Below are positions 1-11,700 of a stretch of 64,000 bases of DNA, in pieces. The notes below the pieces were generated by a model. That model saw only the letters and a program-made list of their open reading frames with translations, did not search any database and was not told the origin of the DNA. The position numbers were made by a program, and so were the translations under genes. The stretch is from assembly GCA_038496675.1 (NCBI GenBank), contig CM076655.1, positions 22,415,317-22,479,316 of the forward strand, read 5' to 3'. The stretch comes from Rachycentron canadum (taxonomy: Eukaryota; Chordata; Actinopteri; Carangiformes; Rachycentridae). How positions within the stretch are numbered: the first letter of the stretch is position 1; every line of letters begins with the position of its first letter.

Positions 1-1
1 C

Positions 2-2078
2 CTCTTTGTTATTGACCCGAACACGGGCACCATCACCACCCAGGGCTTCTTGGATTACGAGGCTAAGCAGGTCTACCATTTAACAGTGAAGGCCTTCAAT
101 GTCCCAGACGAGGAGCGCTGCAGCTTCGCCAATGTCAACATTCAGCTAAAGGGAGCCAATGAATACGTTCCCCGCTTTGTCTCCAAACAGTACTACTTTG
201 AAATCTCTGAAGCTGCTCCAAAAGGCACAGTGGTCGGGGAAGTGTTCGCCAGTGATCGGGACCAAGGAGACGATGGAGTGGTTTACTACCTCATTTTCGG
301 GAAGAGCAGAAAGAAAGGCTTTGGCATCAACAGGAAAACGGGCCAGATTTATGTCACAGGTACTCTAGACCGTGAGAAAGAGGAAAAGATTTCACTGAAG
401 GTGCTGGCCAAGAACACAGGAAGCATCCATGGGGCAGACATTGACGAAGTGTTTGTGAACATCACAATTCTGGATGCCAATGACCCCCCTGTTTTTACCC
501 AAGAACTGTATGATGTGCAGGTCAGTGAAGGTCTTTCACCAGGTGGTCTGGTTACCTTTGTGAGTGCTGAGGACTCAGACTCTGTCCCGAGCTGGAGCAG
601 ATTTTCATACTCCATTGCTCCTGAGTTTGATAAGAATGTTTTTACTATCAACCCGAAAACTGGCCAAGTGTCTGTGGCTGCACAGCTGGACAGGGAAACA
701 ACCCCAGTGTATAACCTAACTGTTCTAGCTGTGGATACTGGCACACCTCCCGCCACCGGAAGTGCCACCGTGATTGTGAATCTGGAAGATATCAATGATA
801 ACGGTCCAACTTTGACAACCGCTTACGCTGAAGTAATGGAGAACCAGAGAGCTGGCACTGCAGTTACAACACTAACAGCCTCCGACTCAGATTTACCCCC
901 CAACCAAGGCCCTTTCTTATACAGTCTCCTCAGTTCTGGCTCTGCTAACAGTTACTTCAGCCTCAGTCCAGCTGGAGTGTTAACGACCAGTCGGGAGATT
1001 GACAGAGAACAGATTAGCGACTTTTACCTTTCTGTTGTGATCAAGGACTCTGGTGTGCCTCAAATGTCTTCCACAGGAACAATCCACGTCAAAATAAATG
1101 ATCAGAATGACAACCCTTCAGAGCCGAGGTCCATGGAAATCTTTGTCCACTACTTTGGGAACATGTTTCCCGGAGGTTCTTTGGGGGATGTCAAACCCCA
1201 AGACCCTGATATTCAGGATAGGTTCCACTGCTCCCTTATTCCTCCATCCTCTGGTCTGTTTAGTATTGCAACTGGAACGTGCAACCTCAACTCTAAAGCC
1301 CGCTCAACAGATGGAACGTTTGAACTAACCATCCGTAGCAGTGATGGCGTCCACGGTTCAGTCAGCAATACAGCCAGAGTCCTTTTCATGGGCTTCACCA
1401 ATGCCACAGTGGACAACAGCATACTTATCCGACTCAACTCTCAAGGAGTCAGAAACTTCCTTACGAACCACTACCTCAGCTTCTTACGCATTGCCAACTC
1501 TCAGCTTGCAGGACTGGGCACAGGGGTGTTGCTTTATGGAGCATTTGAGCTCAACAATCAGACCTTCCTAATGGCAGCTGTGAAACGGGGCCATGGACAA
1601 TATGTCAACCCCAGCGGCGTGGCCACATTCTTCCAGAGTATCAAAGACATTTTATATAGACAGAGTGGGGTGCAAATAGATGCGGTGGACCATGATCCAT
1701 GCACACATAACCCGTGCCAGAACGGAGGCAGCTGCAAGCGGCGCCTCAGTGTCGGGCCTGATATGAAGACAGAAGAAAGTGTCCCAGTGATCCTTGTTTC
1801 CAACTACCCCCTGCAGCCCTACGCCTGCAGCTGCAGGCCAGGATACACAGGGGCTCTGTGTGAGACTGACATCGACGAGTGCCAGCCATTGCCCTGCCAC
1901 AATGGCGGCACCTGCCACAATTTGGTGGGTGGTTTCTCCTGCACCTGCCCTGAAGGTTTCACCGGGATGGCCTGTGAGAGAGATATCAACGAATGCCTTT
2001 CCAATCCCTGCAAGAATGGGGCGCTGTGCCAGAACTTCCCCGGCGGCTTCAACTGCCTCTGCAAATCTGGTTTTGCAG
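2..2078 (+). CDS. fat4: fat4 exon (partial): last cadherin repeats, membrane-proximal region, EGF1-3
   Basis: The frame is open from base 2 and no acceptor lies before it, so this is the 3' end of a larger exon. Calcium-site motifs are clear: LDRE at about 388 then DANDPP, LDRETTP then DINDNGP, and IDREQ then DQNDNPS. The linker after the first partial repeat is GANEYVPRF and lacks the DxNDN calcium motif. Residues 377-564 form a cysteine-poor membrane-proximal region with NAT and NQT glycosylation sequons. EGF1 carries about 30 residues between its third and fourth cysteines, far more than usual. EGF2 (DIDEC) and EGF3 (DINEC) are calcium-binding type. The donor is GCAG|gtacta, phase 1. Reading on would add a short intron-encoded tail and a stop at 2113. 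Confidence 0.95.
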
Positions 2079-5000
2079 GTACTACACACGCAGGAGTCGC
2101 ATTTTATTTCTAACCACACAGTCACTCATGTTAGGCTTAGAAAAAAAAAACACATGGGGACACATGCACACACTCCCACAATAATGTACTCACAGACACA
2201 GCTTTAGGACCAAGGAGTTTCCAGGAGGTGTTGTAGCCATAGCATACAAGCATGGATGCCAAACACAGTTTGGTTTTGAAATTAGTTTTAGGGGGCTATC
2301 AGCTGTGATGCATATCAGCCTGCCATGTTTGCTTTAATAAAAAGGATGATGCAAAGATGACCCCATTTAGGACTCGGGCGTAGACCCCACGCCAGTATCA
2401 CATTTCTTTGTGTGCCTTTAGGTGCATGCAGCTATGACCACACGCAGATATGTTTCTAATCCAACTGTATACAGAAGGATTTCTTAATCAAGGATTTCTC
2501 ATTTGGCTCTGTTTTGAATTGTATGACAAATGAGCAGCTTTATAAAAGCTCCAGTCAGGCCTTTTAGTTTGGAAATGTAATTAATACACTGCATTATTAC
2601 CCTCGATAAAAGGGGAGTGGATTTTAAGTGGAATTGCTTACAACAGTCATTTAAACCCTGCATGTTGTCCAGCTGCCGACTGCAGCATCTGAAAGACATT
2701 TTCAATGCAGGCGATTTGCCTCAAGTCAAGTCATTACTGTCCCTTTTTATTATGACGATAAAAAATGGCCCCAGATCTTTAGGTTTCATCAAGATGAATG
2801 ACCCTGCTGTAGAAATCACCTATTGACTTACAGTAGTTTACATGCCCTCATGGTGAACTCTCAACTTCCTGTTTTCCCCGCCTGGTTTTTGGCAGTGGAA
2901 TCTACCTCCATTAAGCAACTTGTCTCAGGATTTACAACCTACACTATATTTGTTCATTGTCAGTCTTTGTGCCTTGTGCCATTCCCAGATCACATATTGT
3001 TTTTCCCTGATCTATCTATTATTTTTAGTTTTAGCATCACATTCCAACTCATGTTCACCTGCATATGCGTTGCATATGATTCCTGTACATCGCACCTGTT
3101 TGTCTTTCTGAACTGCAAAAAAAAAAAAGCAACCTTATCCAAATGTAATTTGATTTTGCAAAGGGTTTGAAAATCTGATTATTCTTAGTGGGGAGAATCT
3201 GCCAGTTGAGTGAAGTCATTTCTTTTTTTCCCCCCTATTAAAGTTTCAAGATGCTGTTTTGGATCAAATGATGTCATCTTTCAGACAAGTGATCCAAAGT
3301 ATTTCTAAATAGCATCAGTTATTTCAAGGAAAAATAAGTAAAACTGCACTATAACAGGTGAAATTTTACCTTCAGACTGTATATTTTATGGTTTTTCTGC
3401 AGTGAGGTGATGAAAGGCCTGCATGACTTAGCCCTTGGGGAAAGTGAACTGTGTTTCCCTTGGGTTTTTTTTTTTTTCCTGTGTTGTCTGCCACCCCATC
3501 CATTTTAATTTGTGTTGTTCTGTGAACCCAGGCAAAACGTGTGATTCCATCATCAATCACTGTGAGTGTAACCCGTGTTTTAATGGCGGGTCCTGTCAGA
3601 ATCGGGTGGATGGATATTACTGTCATTGTCCGTTTGGTAAGTAATAGTCGGAAACTTTGCAGGGTATTAGTGAATGCTGGTAAATTGAAACGCAAGATGG
3701 GCAATTTCAGATGAACCCTCCCTAAAGAAAAGAAAAGTTACTCGATGATTTCTTAAGCAAATGTGGACACTGTCATTTCATTTTCTGTCTCCATCTTTCA
3801 TGCTTTGTGTAGCTGCTGTCTTTAATTAGCACCCTCAACCATTTAAAAAAGCAAGATTATGATCTGGCAGCATTAACAAAGCGGTGATATCTACAATACA
3901 GAAAATAAAATATTGCTCAGCAAAGATTCCATTTTATCTGCAGATATTTTTATCACCGTGAATCATTCATTGGCTTCCTCTCTGATTCTTCTCTTGGTCT
4001 GTTTTTGTCCTCAGGGGTTTTCGGCAAACACTGTGAACTGAATAGCTACGGCTTTGAGGAGCTCTCCTACATGGAGTTTCCGTCTCTGGATCCCAACAAC
4101 AACTACATATACATTAAGTTTGCTACCCTGAAGAGCAATGCGCTGCTCATGTACAACCACGATAACCAGACCGGAGACAAGGCGGAGTTCTTGGCCCTGG
4201 AGATATTCGAGGGAAGGATGCGCTTCTCATTCAACCTGGGAAGTGGAACTTATAAGCTGATGACCATGATAAAAGTTGCAGACGGGCAGTTCCACACAGT
4301 CATCGCGAGGAGAGCTGGGATGGTAAGGTCGCCTGTTTATGTGGTAGAAATTAGCTCACATGCTAAGTGGTTTCTTCATCATGCATTCTTGTAAAACTTT
4401 TCATTGAGTGACTTTGTAATTCTTATGGGTCTAGTAGCAAAAACACGAAGGAAAATCTGAGACATGCCACATGGTATGGAGTGAGCCTGTGAACTGCACT
4501 TCCAATTGCGTTTACGTCCTGGGCTTTTACACCAGAAAACTGCATCCAAATTTGGCCTTATATTCTTTTTTGCACCATCAGATGATAATTAAACTCCCCT
4601 CAAAACCGTGGGTAGCTCAGCTTGATGGGTTTCATGGTTTGTAATTATATTTTATTGCCCGTTGTGATTTACAATACATAGATCCAAAATGGCCCTGAAA
4701 GTTGGACTTCTGTCTCCTATGCTCTGAATGAGCGGCTTCTCCCTGCCAGCAAAGCAGTGGCAAGGAAAGAAGGGGAAAAAAACCCGACCAGGCCCTGTCA
4801 GACCCTCTATAACGTAGCTCTCCTGCTGGACTTCAAATCTGTCATTTCTCGCCGTGCGCTGGGAGTTTCATAGGAAGCTGGTAAAATCGTTAAATTGTCA
4901 TTTTTGAGATGGTGCAGAGTGACGGGATGGAAAGGAATCCAGCACACGTTGAGAGCTGTGATTCTGTCGGCATATTGTGCCCTGTAAGTGCTGTGCGGAG

Positions 5001-7010
5001 GTGCTCGTGTTGGGGATCGTGTGCCTGACTCCTGTGTCGACTCCCACAGGCGGCGTAAAAACGAACCCGATCGCTATGTTTGCAGAAGTTGCCGCGGGTC
5101 ATTTTGGTGGTCAGAGTCGAGGTCTGCTCTCAGCTCCTGCGCCTGAATCCAGGGCCAGCGTCAGAAGCAGAGAGAAACCACAGACACAGCCGTGCACCGT
5201 TTCATTGTTAGAGTCCAAGTCATCAGTGGGAACAGAAACACTGTTACAATCACAGTCTGGATCACTTTAATTGTCCAGTACAATAAATGTAACCCAAATT
5301 GTCAACAACAGGACCTCGTGCTTGAGTCACACCAATGCCTGTATTTGCCAATATATATCAAATAAGAAATGGGTTAAATATAGACTGTAAGAAAACAATG
5401 GAGAGTTTTAGCAATGCTTTTTAAAGATAAATAAGATGTTGGCTGTTTCAAATTAGACCAAACACCAGTCTCAAAATTCTCACCCAAACTGAACATTTGA
5501 CCAATGTCCCTTTGCTTTTTGAGTAATTTTGAAAAGGACAATAATTAGCAAAAACTGAAGTACTATATTTCCCTTTTTAAGGGTCAATTCACTGGGGTTT
5601 TTCACTATTTTCCACATTTTGTGCTCAACAGTTCCCAATGAAAACTATTAAAACCTGAGGAACTAGGTCAGGAACATTTCGTATCCTCGTCCTAAACCTC
5701 ACTTCCTTTTTTTTTTTTTTTTTTTTTTTGTATTTTTTTCTGGCTTTTGCAGTTACAGTTAGAGAGAAACAGGAAAGTTGGGTAAAGAGAGGGTATGATA
5801 TGACTCTCACCCAGGCCACTGCTCTATGGTCTAAACCCAAATGGTACTCAGATGCTCTTTTACATTAAGTAGGATGAATTAATGAAGCCCACGTGTTTGT
5901 GAGCCATTGAGATAATCAATGTCTGCATATTGCCGCGGTTTGTAAGCCTGCCTGCAAATTTCATCTTTAAGTGTCACCCAAGCATAAAAATAAATCTTTT
6001 AGAGACACTGCAGAGCTTGAAGTCCTGTTGCCAGATCTCAGCAGATGAAAAGAAATAAAAATATCAATAGAAGAAGTCATGTGACGGTGATGGTATAAAG
6101 ACAGGGCTAAAACTCTAACGAGGTCTCTTTCATTACATTGTATGTGTTCATAAAGAACAAATCAAAGAGTGGTTTTAATTTTTCAATGCTTTGAAGACCA
6201 CATATTTAAATTCAAGCCACCTCTGTTGTATTAGGGTGAAGGCAGGCGTCTTAAAACCTGGACAAACAATAATAAAACGAACTGCATGGCCTGATGGCTG
6301 ATGATAAATAAAAGAATCAATGAAATGACACTTTAATAACACTTAGCGTGACAGTGTGACAGCAGCTGACTGTCTGGGTAAAAGATCACAGCTGGAAACA
6401 TCTGAACAAGAGCTCAGCTAGTTTTTAAATCAGAGTTTTAAATCAGATCAAACAGCAAAAACTTGAAAAACAAACTAAGCAGTTTGACAGATTAAGATTG
6501 GCTGTACCTGATCAGCCCCAGCGGCGACTCATCCAGCTCATGATTAGCTGGGGTTTATTTGTCCCTAGAAACAAGCACAACATCAACGCGTAGCAGCGGT
6601 TACTCAGCGCCCGCACCACAACAGAGAGCGGCGCCGTGGTCCTGCCATTATTTCAGTCACGGGTAAAAACAATGATCTCCAGTGGTGTTTTCTTCACTTC
6701 CTTCAGTGTCAAAAACACAGCTCATCCTTTCGTGTTACATTCGGCATGAATTTTCCAAGGCGTGTTTGGGGGGGGGGGTCATTTGACAGTAAGTACAGTG
6801 TACATAAGACATGGCTGTGCTGCCTTTGATCACAGCAAAAGACATTAATAAAATGTTCATGCGGTTATTTATGGGGCATCGGAGAGAGTCACGAATGAGG
6901 CCTATTGTTCCTCGCTGTTGTCGCGATGTGGATGTGTGTCTGTGTGTGTGTTTGACTCTGCGTTCATGTCTGTGTGTCTGACTCTAGTTTGCTAAAGAAT
7001 AGGAGCAACC

Positions 7011-7061
<51 letters not shown>

Positions 7062-8744
7062 CGCTTGGCGGGGTCGCGCTCTGCTGGATGATTTGTGTCA
7101 GAGATCCGGGCCGGTGTGGTCCGTGTTTACTTAAGATCCAGGAGAGGTGGAGCGTGATTGCCCCGGTTTTTCAACACTTTCACACACTTTTCCGGACAGT
7201 TTCCTCACAAGCCCATTTCTTTTCTTCCTCATAAGGTCGTTCCCTCTCAGAGCCCAGAGAGAGGGGGAAGGAGGGAGGGAGGGAGAGAGAGAACAACCCA
7301 CATCTGGGCAAAAGATTTAGTGCCATTAACGGGAAATAGGAAATGTTTGCTGTAATGTATGGCATTTTTTTGTGCCACTCTCCCATCAGCCACTGTAATG
7401 GAATGATGAAAAATAATTGGCCTGCATGCCTTGCGGTGGACAGAGCTTCACACTAACCATTGAACATGACTTAGTTACACAAATACTCAGTGAGAAATGA
7501 ATGGCTGGAACCAGAACCCTGGAGTGAAGGTTTATGCCCACAATCCCTGAGAGGATATTTAGTCTGAGACGCACACATGGGCTTTTAGTGCGAAAGATGT
7601 GCACACAATAAGGTTGTGTTTAGACACTGCACATTGTTGCAAACGAGGCATTTTTCAATCTAGTCATGTGAAATAGCCTCAAATGGCACAGAATGGGGCT
7701 CATTATGAACACATCATAATTAGATCTTAATGAAAACAAATTAAACAAAGCAGATGTAACGTGTTACTTAGAGGCTTAGATGTTCAGGTGGGTGTATTCC
7801 TTTTTACTTTTGGACAGTTTGCGGTTTCCCTTTTTTCCAGTCTTCGTGCTAAACTAAGCTGACACTGTGTTGGCTGTAGCTTCATATTTGCTGCAATTTG
7901 AGCAATAAGCCGCTAGAAATTGTTTTTGGTGGAAAAAATGATCAAATTGGTTCAGATGAAATAAAACTGTGTTGTGTCAGTTGTCATGATTCTCACACTC
8001 AAAAAACATCTGAATAGACCCCAAATAAAATGTTTAATCATTATTATACAGATTATAGATTATCTTAGAGGGGCATCATCAAGAGAGGGCCCCCCAACGG
8101 CAACGATAAAACCCCTTAAGTGATGCACTGCCACTGCCCCAAAACACCTTAAGTGGAACCCCTAATTATGTGTGCTTCGACTTGTGAGGCATTCAAGGAG
8201 CATTAGTAAATTGTACCAACGTGCTGCAGAGTCCAGAATTGTTACTGGACAAGCCAGACAAGGACATAAATCAATGAGATTCTGATTCTCATTCACGCCT
8301 CTGATAAATATTTCCTAACTAAAAGTTGTGTTAGATCGAGGGAGACAACCACTGCGAGTGAGAAACGCACTCCCACATGACACTGATAATAAAAGACACA
8401 AACAGAGTGAGTGATACTGATTGAGTGTTTCAAGGGTCACCATCTGCCACAAAGCAGCAGTGACCGACACAGATCGTTGATGTTCATACTCCACAAGCAG
8501 CTTTGTCAACCGCAGTCTACCAGAAATGTTGTCCACAAAAATGGTCTTTTCCTGAAACAGTTTTAAGCATCGTGACTTTACAGCTGTTAATCTTAAAGAA
8601 AATCACATGTGACGTGTGTGTGTGTGTGTGTGTTTCTGTCATTATGCAGGCTGCATCCCTGACTGTGGACCTGTGTGGTGATGACCAGGAACCAGGCTAC
8701 TGTGCTGTGAGCAACGTGGCAGTGCACACTGACTGGTAAGACAA

Positions 8745-8780
<36 letters not shown>

Positions 8781-11700
8781 TTCTTGTCTCTATCGTCCAA
8801 CTGTACACGTTAGGATACTGTTAAAAGTTTCACTTCCAAGGTCTGGAAAACTAAAAATGAATCCTGAAATCTTCCATGTCTTGCAAAATAATGGAAAATA
8901 ATACAGAGCTGATGAGTTTTTATGTACCTGGTCTGAACATATTTGTCTAATTTGTTACAGCTGTTGCACTGAACTGACAACAATCCCTTTGTGCAGTGAA
9001 TCAACACCACACATTCGGCAGTGTGGAGATTTAATTTAACACAGAATACACTGTTTCTCATTGGTGGATGTAGACTTTAAACCATTTTGGCTTGTGATGT
9101 TGCTGTAAAGCAAAGCAGTGTCTGCTTTTGACCTCTGGATGCATGTTTATCAGGCTTGGCAGCTTAAACCCAAACTGCTTTCTTTCTTTTTTGTTTAATT
9201 TACATGTTTTATAAAAGGCGTTTAGAGGTAAAATGCAGAACCTCACAAGAGAAAGGGAACTCTGATCCAAAAAAAAGCTTTTTTTTCCCTCCTTTCCTGG
9301 CTGATTGATCACCTGGCAAACCCGCGGATTCATCCTATGATCCAGTGTGTTCCCAGGTTGGGAATCAGTGCATAATGGCACCTCCTACTTTTTGCCATCT
9401 CGTCCAATGAGATGGAAATTTGCTCTGACCCCGATATATGTTTGTAAAAAATAAAACACTGCTGGTTTCCTTTAAGGTTTACCTCCATATTATTAAGTGT
9501 GTAATGACAAATTTCACTACTCTCTTCTTTAAAATATGAAATTATGTATATAATTAAATAAAGTATCTGATGTAGATACATTGAACATCAAAGCTTATAG
9601 TTTTTTTTCTTATTTTATAGCTGCATTTATGTCAAAGGAAACCGCTTAAAAAGTTATATGAAATTCTCCAACATATTTTTACAATGATATGACAAAACAA
9701 TGACTCAAAGTCAAAATGAAGTCATCTGTTGTAAATATACAATATATGATGTAAACCTTCATTAAATTACTGGATGATCACAGCCTGAACACACACGCAC
9801 GCACACGCACACATACAGCTCCGAGCCAGGCCCTGTGGGGTGAACACTTGAGACTGCGCATGTGTTTTTGTGTATGTTTTTGAACGTGTGTGTTAGTGTG
9901 TGAGTGAGAGATCGATTTGGCAGATGAGGAAGGGCCAGAAGGGTCTGCTGAGGGTTTATTTTGTAAGGGTCTCGAGACCATGTTGTTGTGAAACTCACTG
10001 ACCCGCTGTGTCAGTGTTTCTGTTTTGAGTGTGAGTATGTGTGTGCATACCTCTGAATACTTGAATGCATTTGCAAGCTTTTGGATTTCTGTGCATTAAA
10101 GTCTTTGTGTGCTTTTGTTCGTCTGTCTGTGTGTGTGTGTGTGTGTGTGTCTGTGTGCAGGATCCTGGACGTGCAGCCCAACAGGCTCTCGGTGGGAGGC
10201 GTCAGGTCAATAGAACCTGTCCTTCATCGGCGCGGTCAGGTCGCCACCCACGACTTTGTCGGCTGCATCATGGAGTTCGCCGTCAATGGCCGCCCACTGG
10301 AGCCCAGTCAGGCGCTGGCATCGCGTGGCATCCTTGACAGGTCTGCACCCACCACCCCCACCATCCCCACCCCGTCTAACCTCCGCTTTCTCCCTCTTAT
10401 CCATCTTCTCCCTCTTCTTCTCATCTGTCCGTCTTGTCTGACCTCCTCGACTCTCGCTGTGGGACATCTGTTCACACTCTCAAACCCTCTTGAGAGTTTT
10501 TAAAAAGATGTTTTTTTAATACAAATGGCAGATTTTTGACGAGGGAAACCAACTGCAGAATTCCAGAGAATTTTTTTTCTCACTGTTCTGTCTTAGGAGT
10601 GAATAGTGAGGCGAGGACAGATCTTTTAATATGCTAATTCTCTGGGGTTCATTATGGGTTTTTTGTATTGCCGCACATAGAGAGAAATCACAGCTCATCT
10701 GCCCCCTTTTTTTTCCCGGAGTTTCTTTTACAGCGGTCCCCTCGGCTGCTAACTGTGCGGCTGACTTGTCAAACTGACTGTCTGATTGTCAGTTTGTGTA
10801 TGGTTTGTCTCTGTAGATGTCCGAGACTGGAAGGAGCCTGCACCACCAGCCCCTGCAGACATGGGGGCACCTGTTTGGACCACTGGTCTTGGCAGCAGTG
10901 CCAGTGTGTGGATGGTTTCACTGGGAAATTCTGTGAGAAATGTAAGTATATGCCTTTGAGGTGTGTTTTAATTGCTGAGGTTGCACTTACTAAGGAATAT
11001 TCTATCATGATTATTTATGATCTTCCCCTCATGAGTCATCAAACTGCACCAAGTAGCTTAATATAGGCCACATTGCTGCATTCAGAGCTTTCTTTCAAAG
11101 CAATTGTGTATATCCAGCCTCGACATCACATCACAGGACTAAAACAGACTGAAGGAACCTTGGAGGCTCATAAAACCTGCCAGAAATGTGTAGCCCAGTT
11201 TCTGTCTAAGGCGCAGAACCATATTTAGCAATGTTCGTATTTTTGTTGGAAACAAACAGGATCGTTCCTGAGAAAAATGTGAATTTCCACAGCAATCCAC
11301 GGTGGATTTTTCTCCGCTTGCGATCACGTTTGAGTTTGCTTTGTAGCACGAAACAGGATCAGAGCACAGTGTTCCTCTAATACAAATGGAGCGTACCGTG
11401 TTAAGAGTCGTGTGCACCAACATTAGGAAACAAAAAGAGAAGAAGTAAACATGTTTTTCCAGGTTCAGGTCCAAAAATGTCTGCATTATTGTTACAATAA
11501 ATTAGGCAAATCTTTACATGTTGTAAAAGGCATGTTGTTGTAAAGCATTGGTCACATTAGAAAACAGCACAGTGATGTAGCTGACAAAGCTACATGTCTT
11601 AAATGTTACCAAGATGGGTTTGGTCACTAACAGGACTATAGGTTTCTTCAAAAGACACATTTCTTCCATGGACTGCTGTGTCTGCAAACTGTGCTTTTAT

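Larger units (their letters stand above)
4323..8649 (+). other. fat4 intron, phase 0, 4.3 kb
   Basis: The longest intron in the window. It holds a (T)23 run (5707), a SINE-like fragment (5745-5830), a G run (6768-6778), a (GT)24 tract (7013-7060), a purine-rich GAGG/GGGA tract (about 7255-7292) and a (TG)10 tract just before the acceptor (8614-8633). No other coding potential is seen. Confidence 0.85.
8736..10160 (+). other. fat4 intron, phase 2
   Basis: It starts gtaaga, has (CA)n ten bases inside its 5' end and (TG)n inside its 3' end, with CA-rich text near 9789-9817. The acceptor tract is nearly all TG rather than pyrimidine. No other feature is seen. Confidence 0.85.

Noticed and set aside
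2079..2113. fat4 ending at the stop at 2113
   Set aside because: A proper GT donor at 2079 joins in phase to EGF3/EGF4 sequence at 3532, as in the vertebrate FAT4 protein. The read-through codons are intronic.
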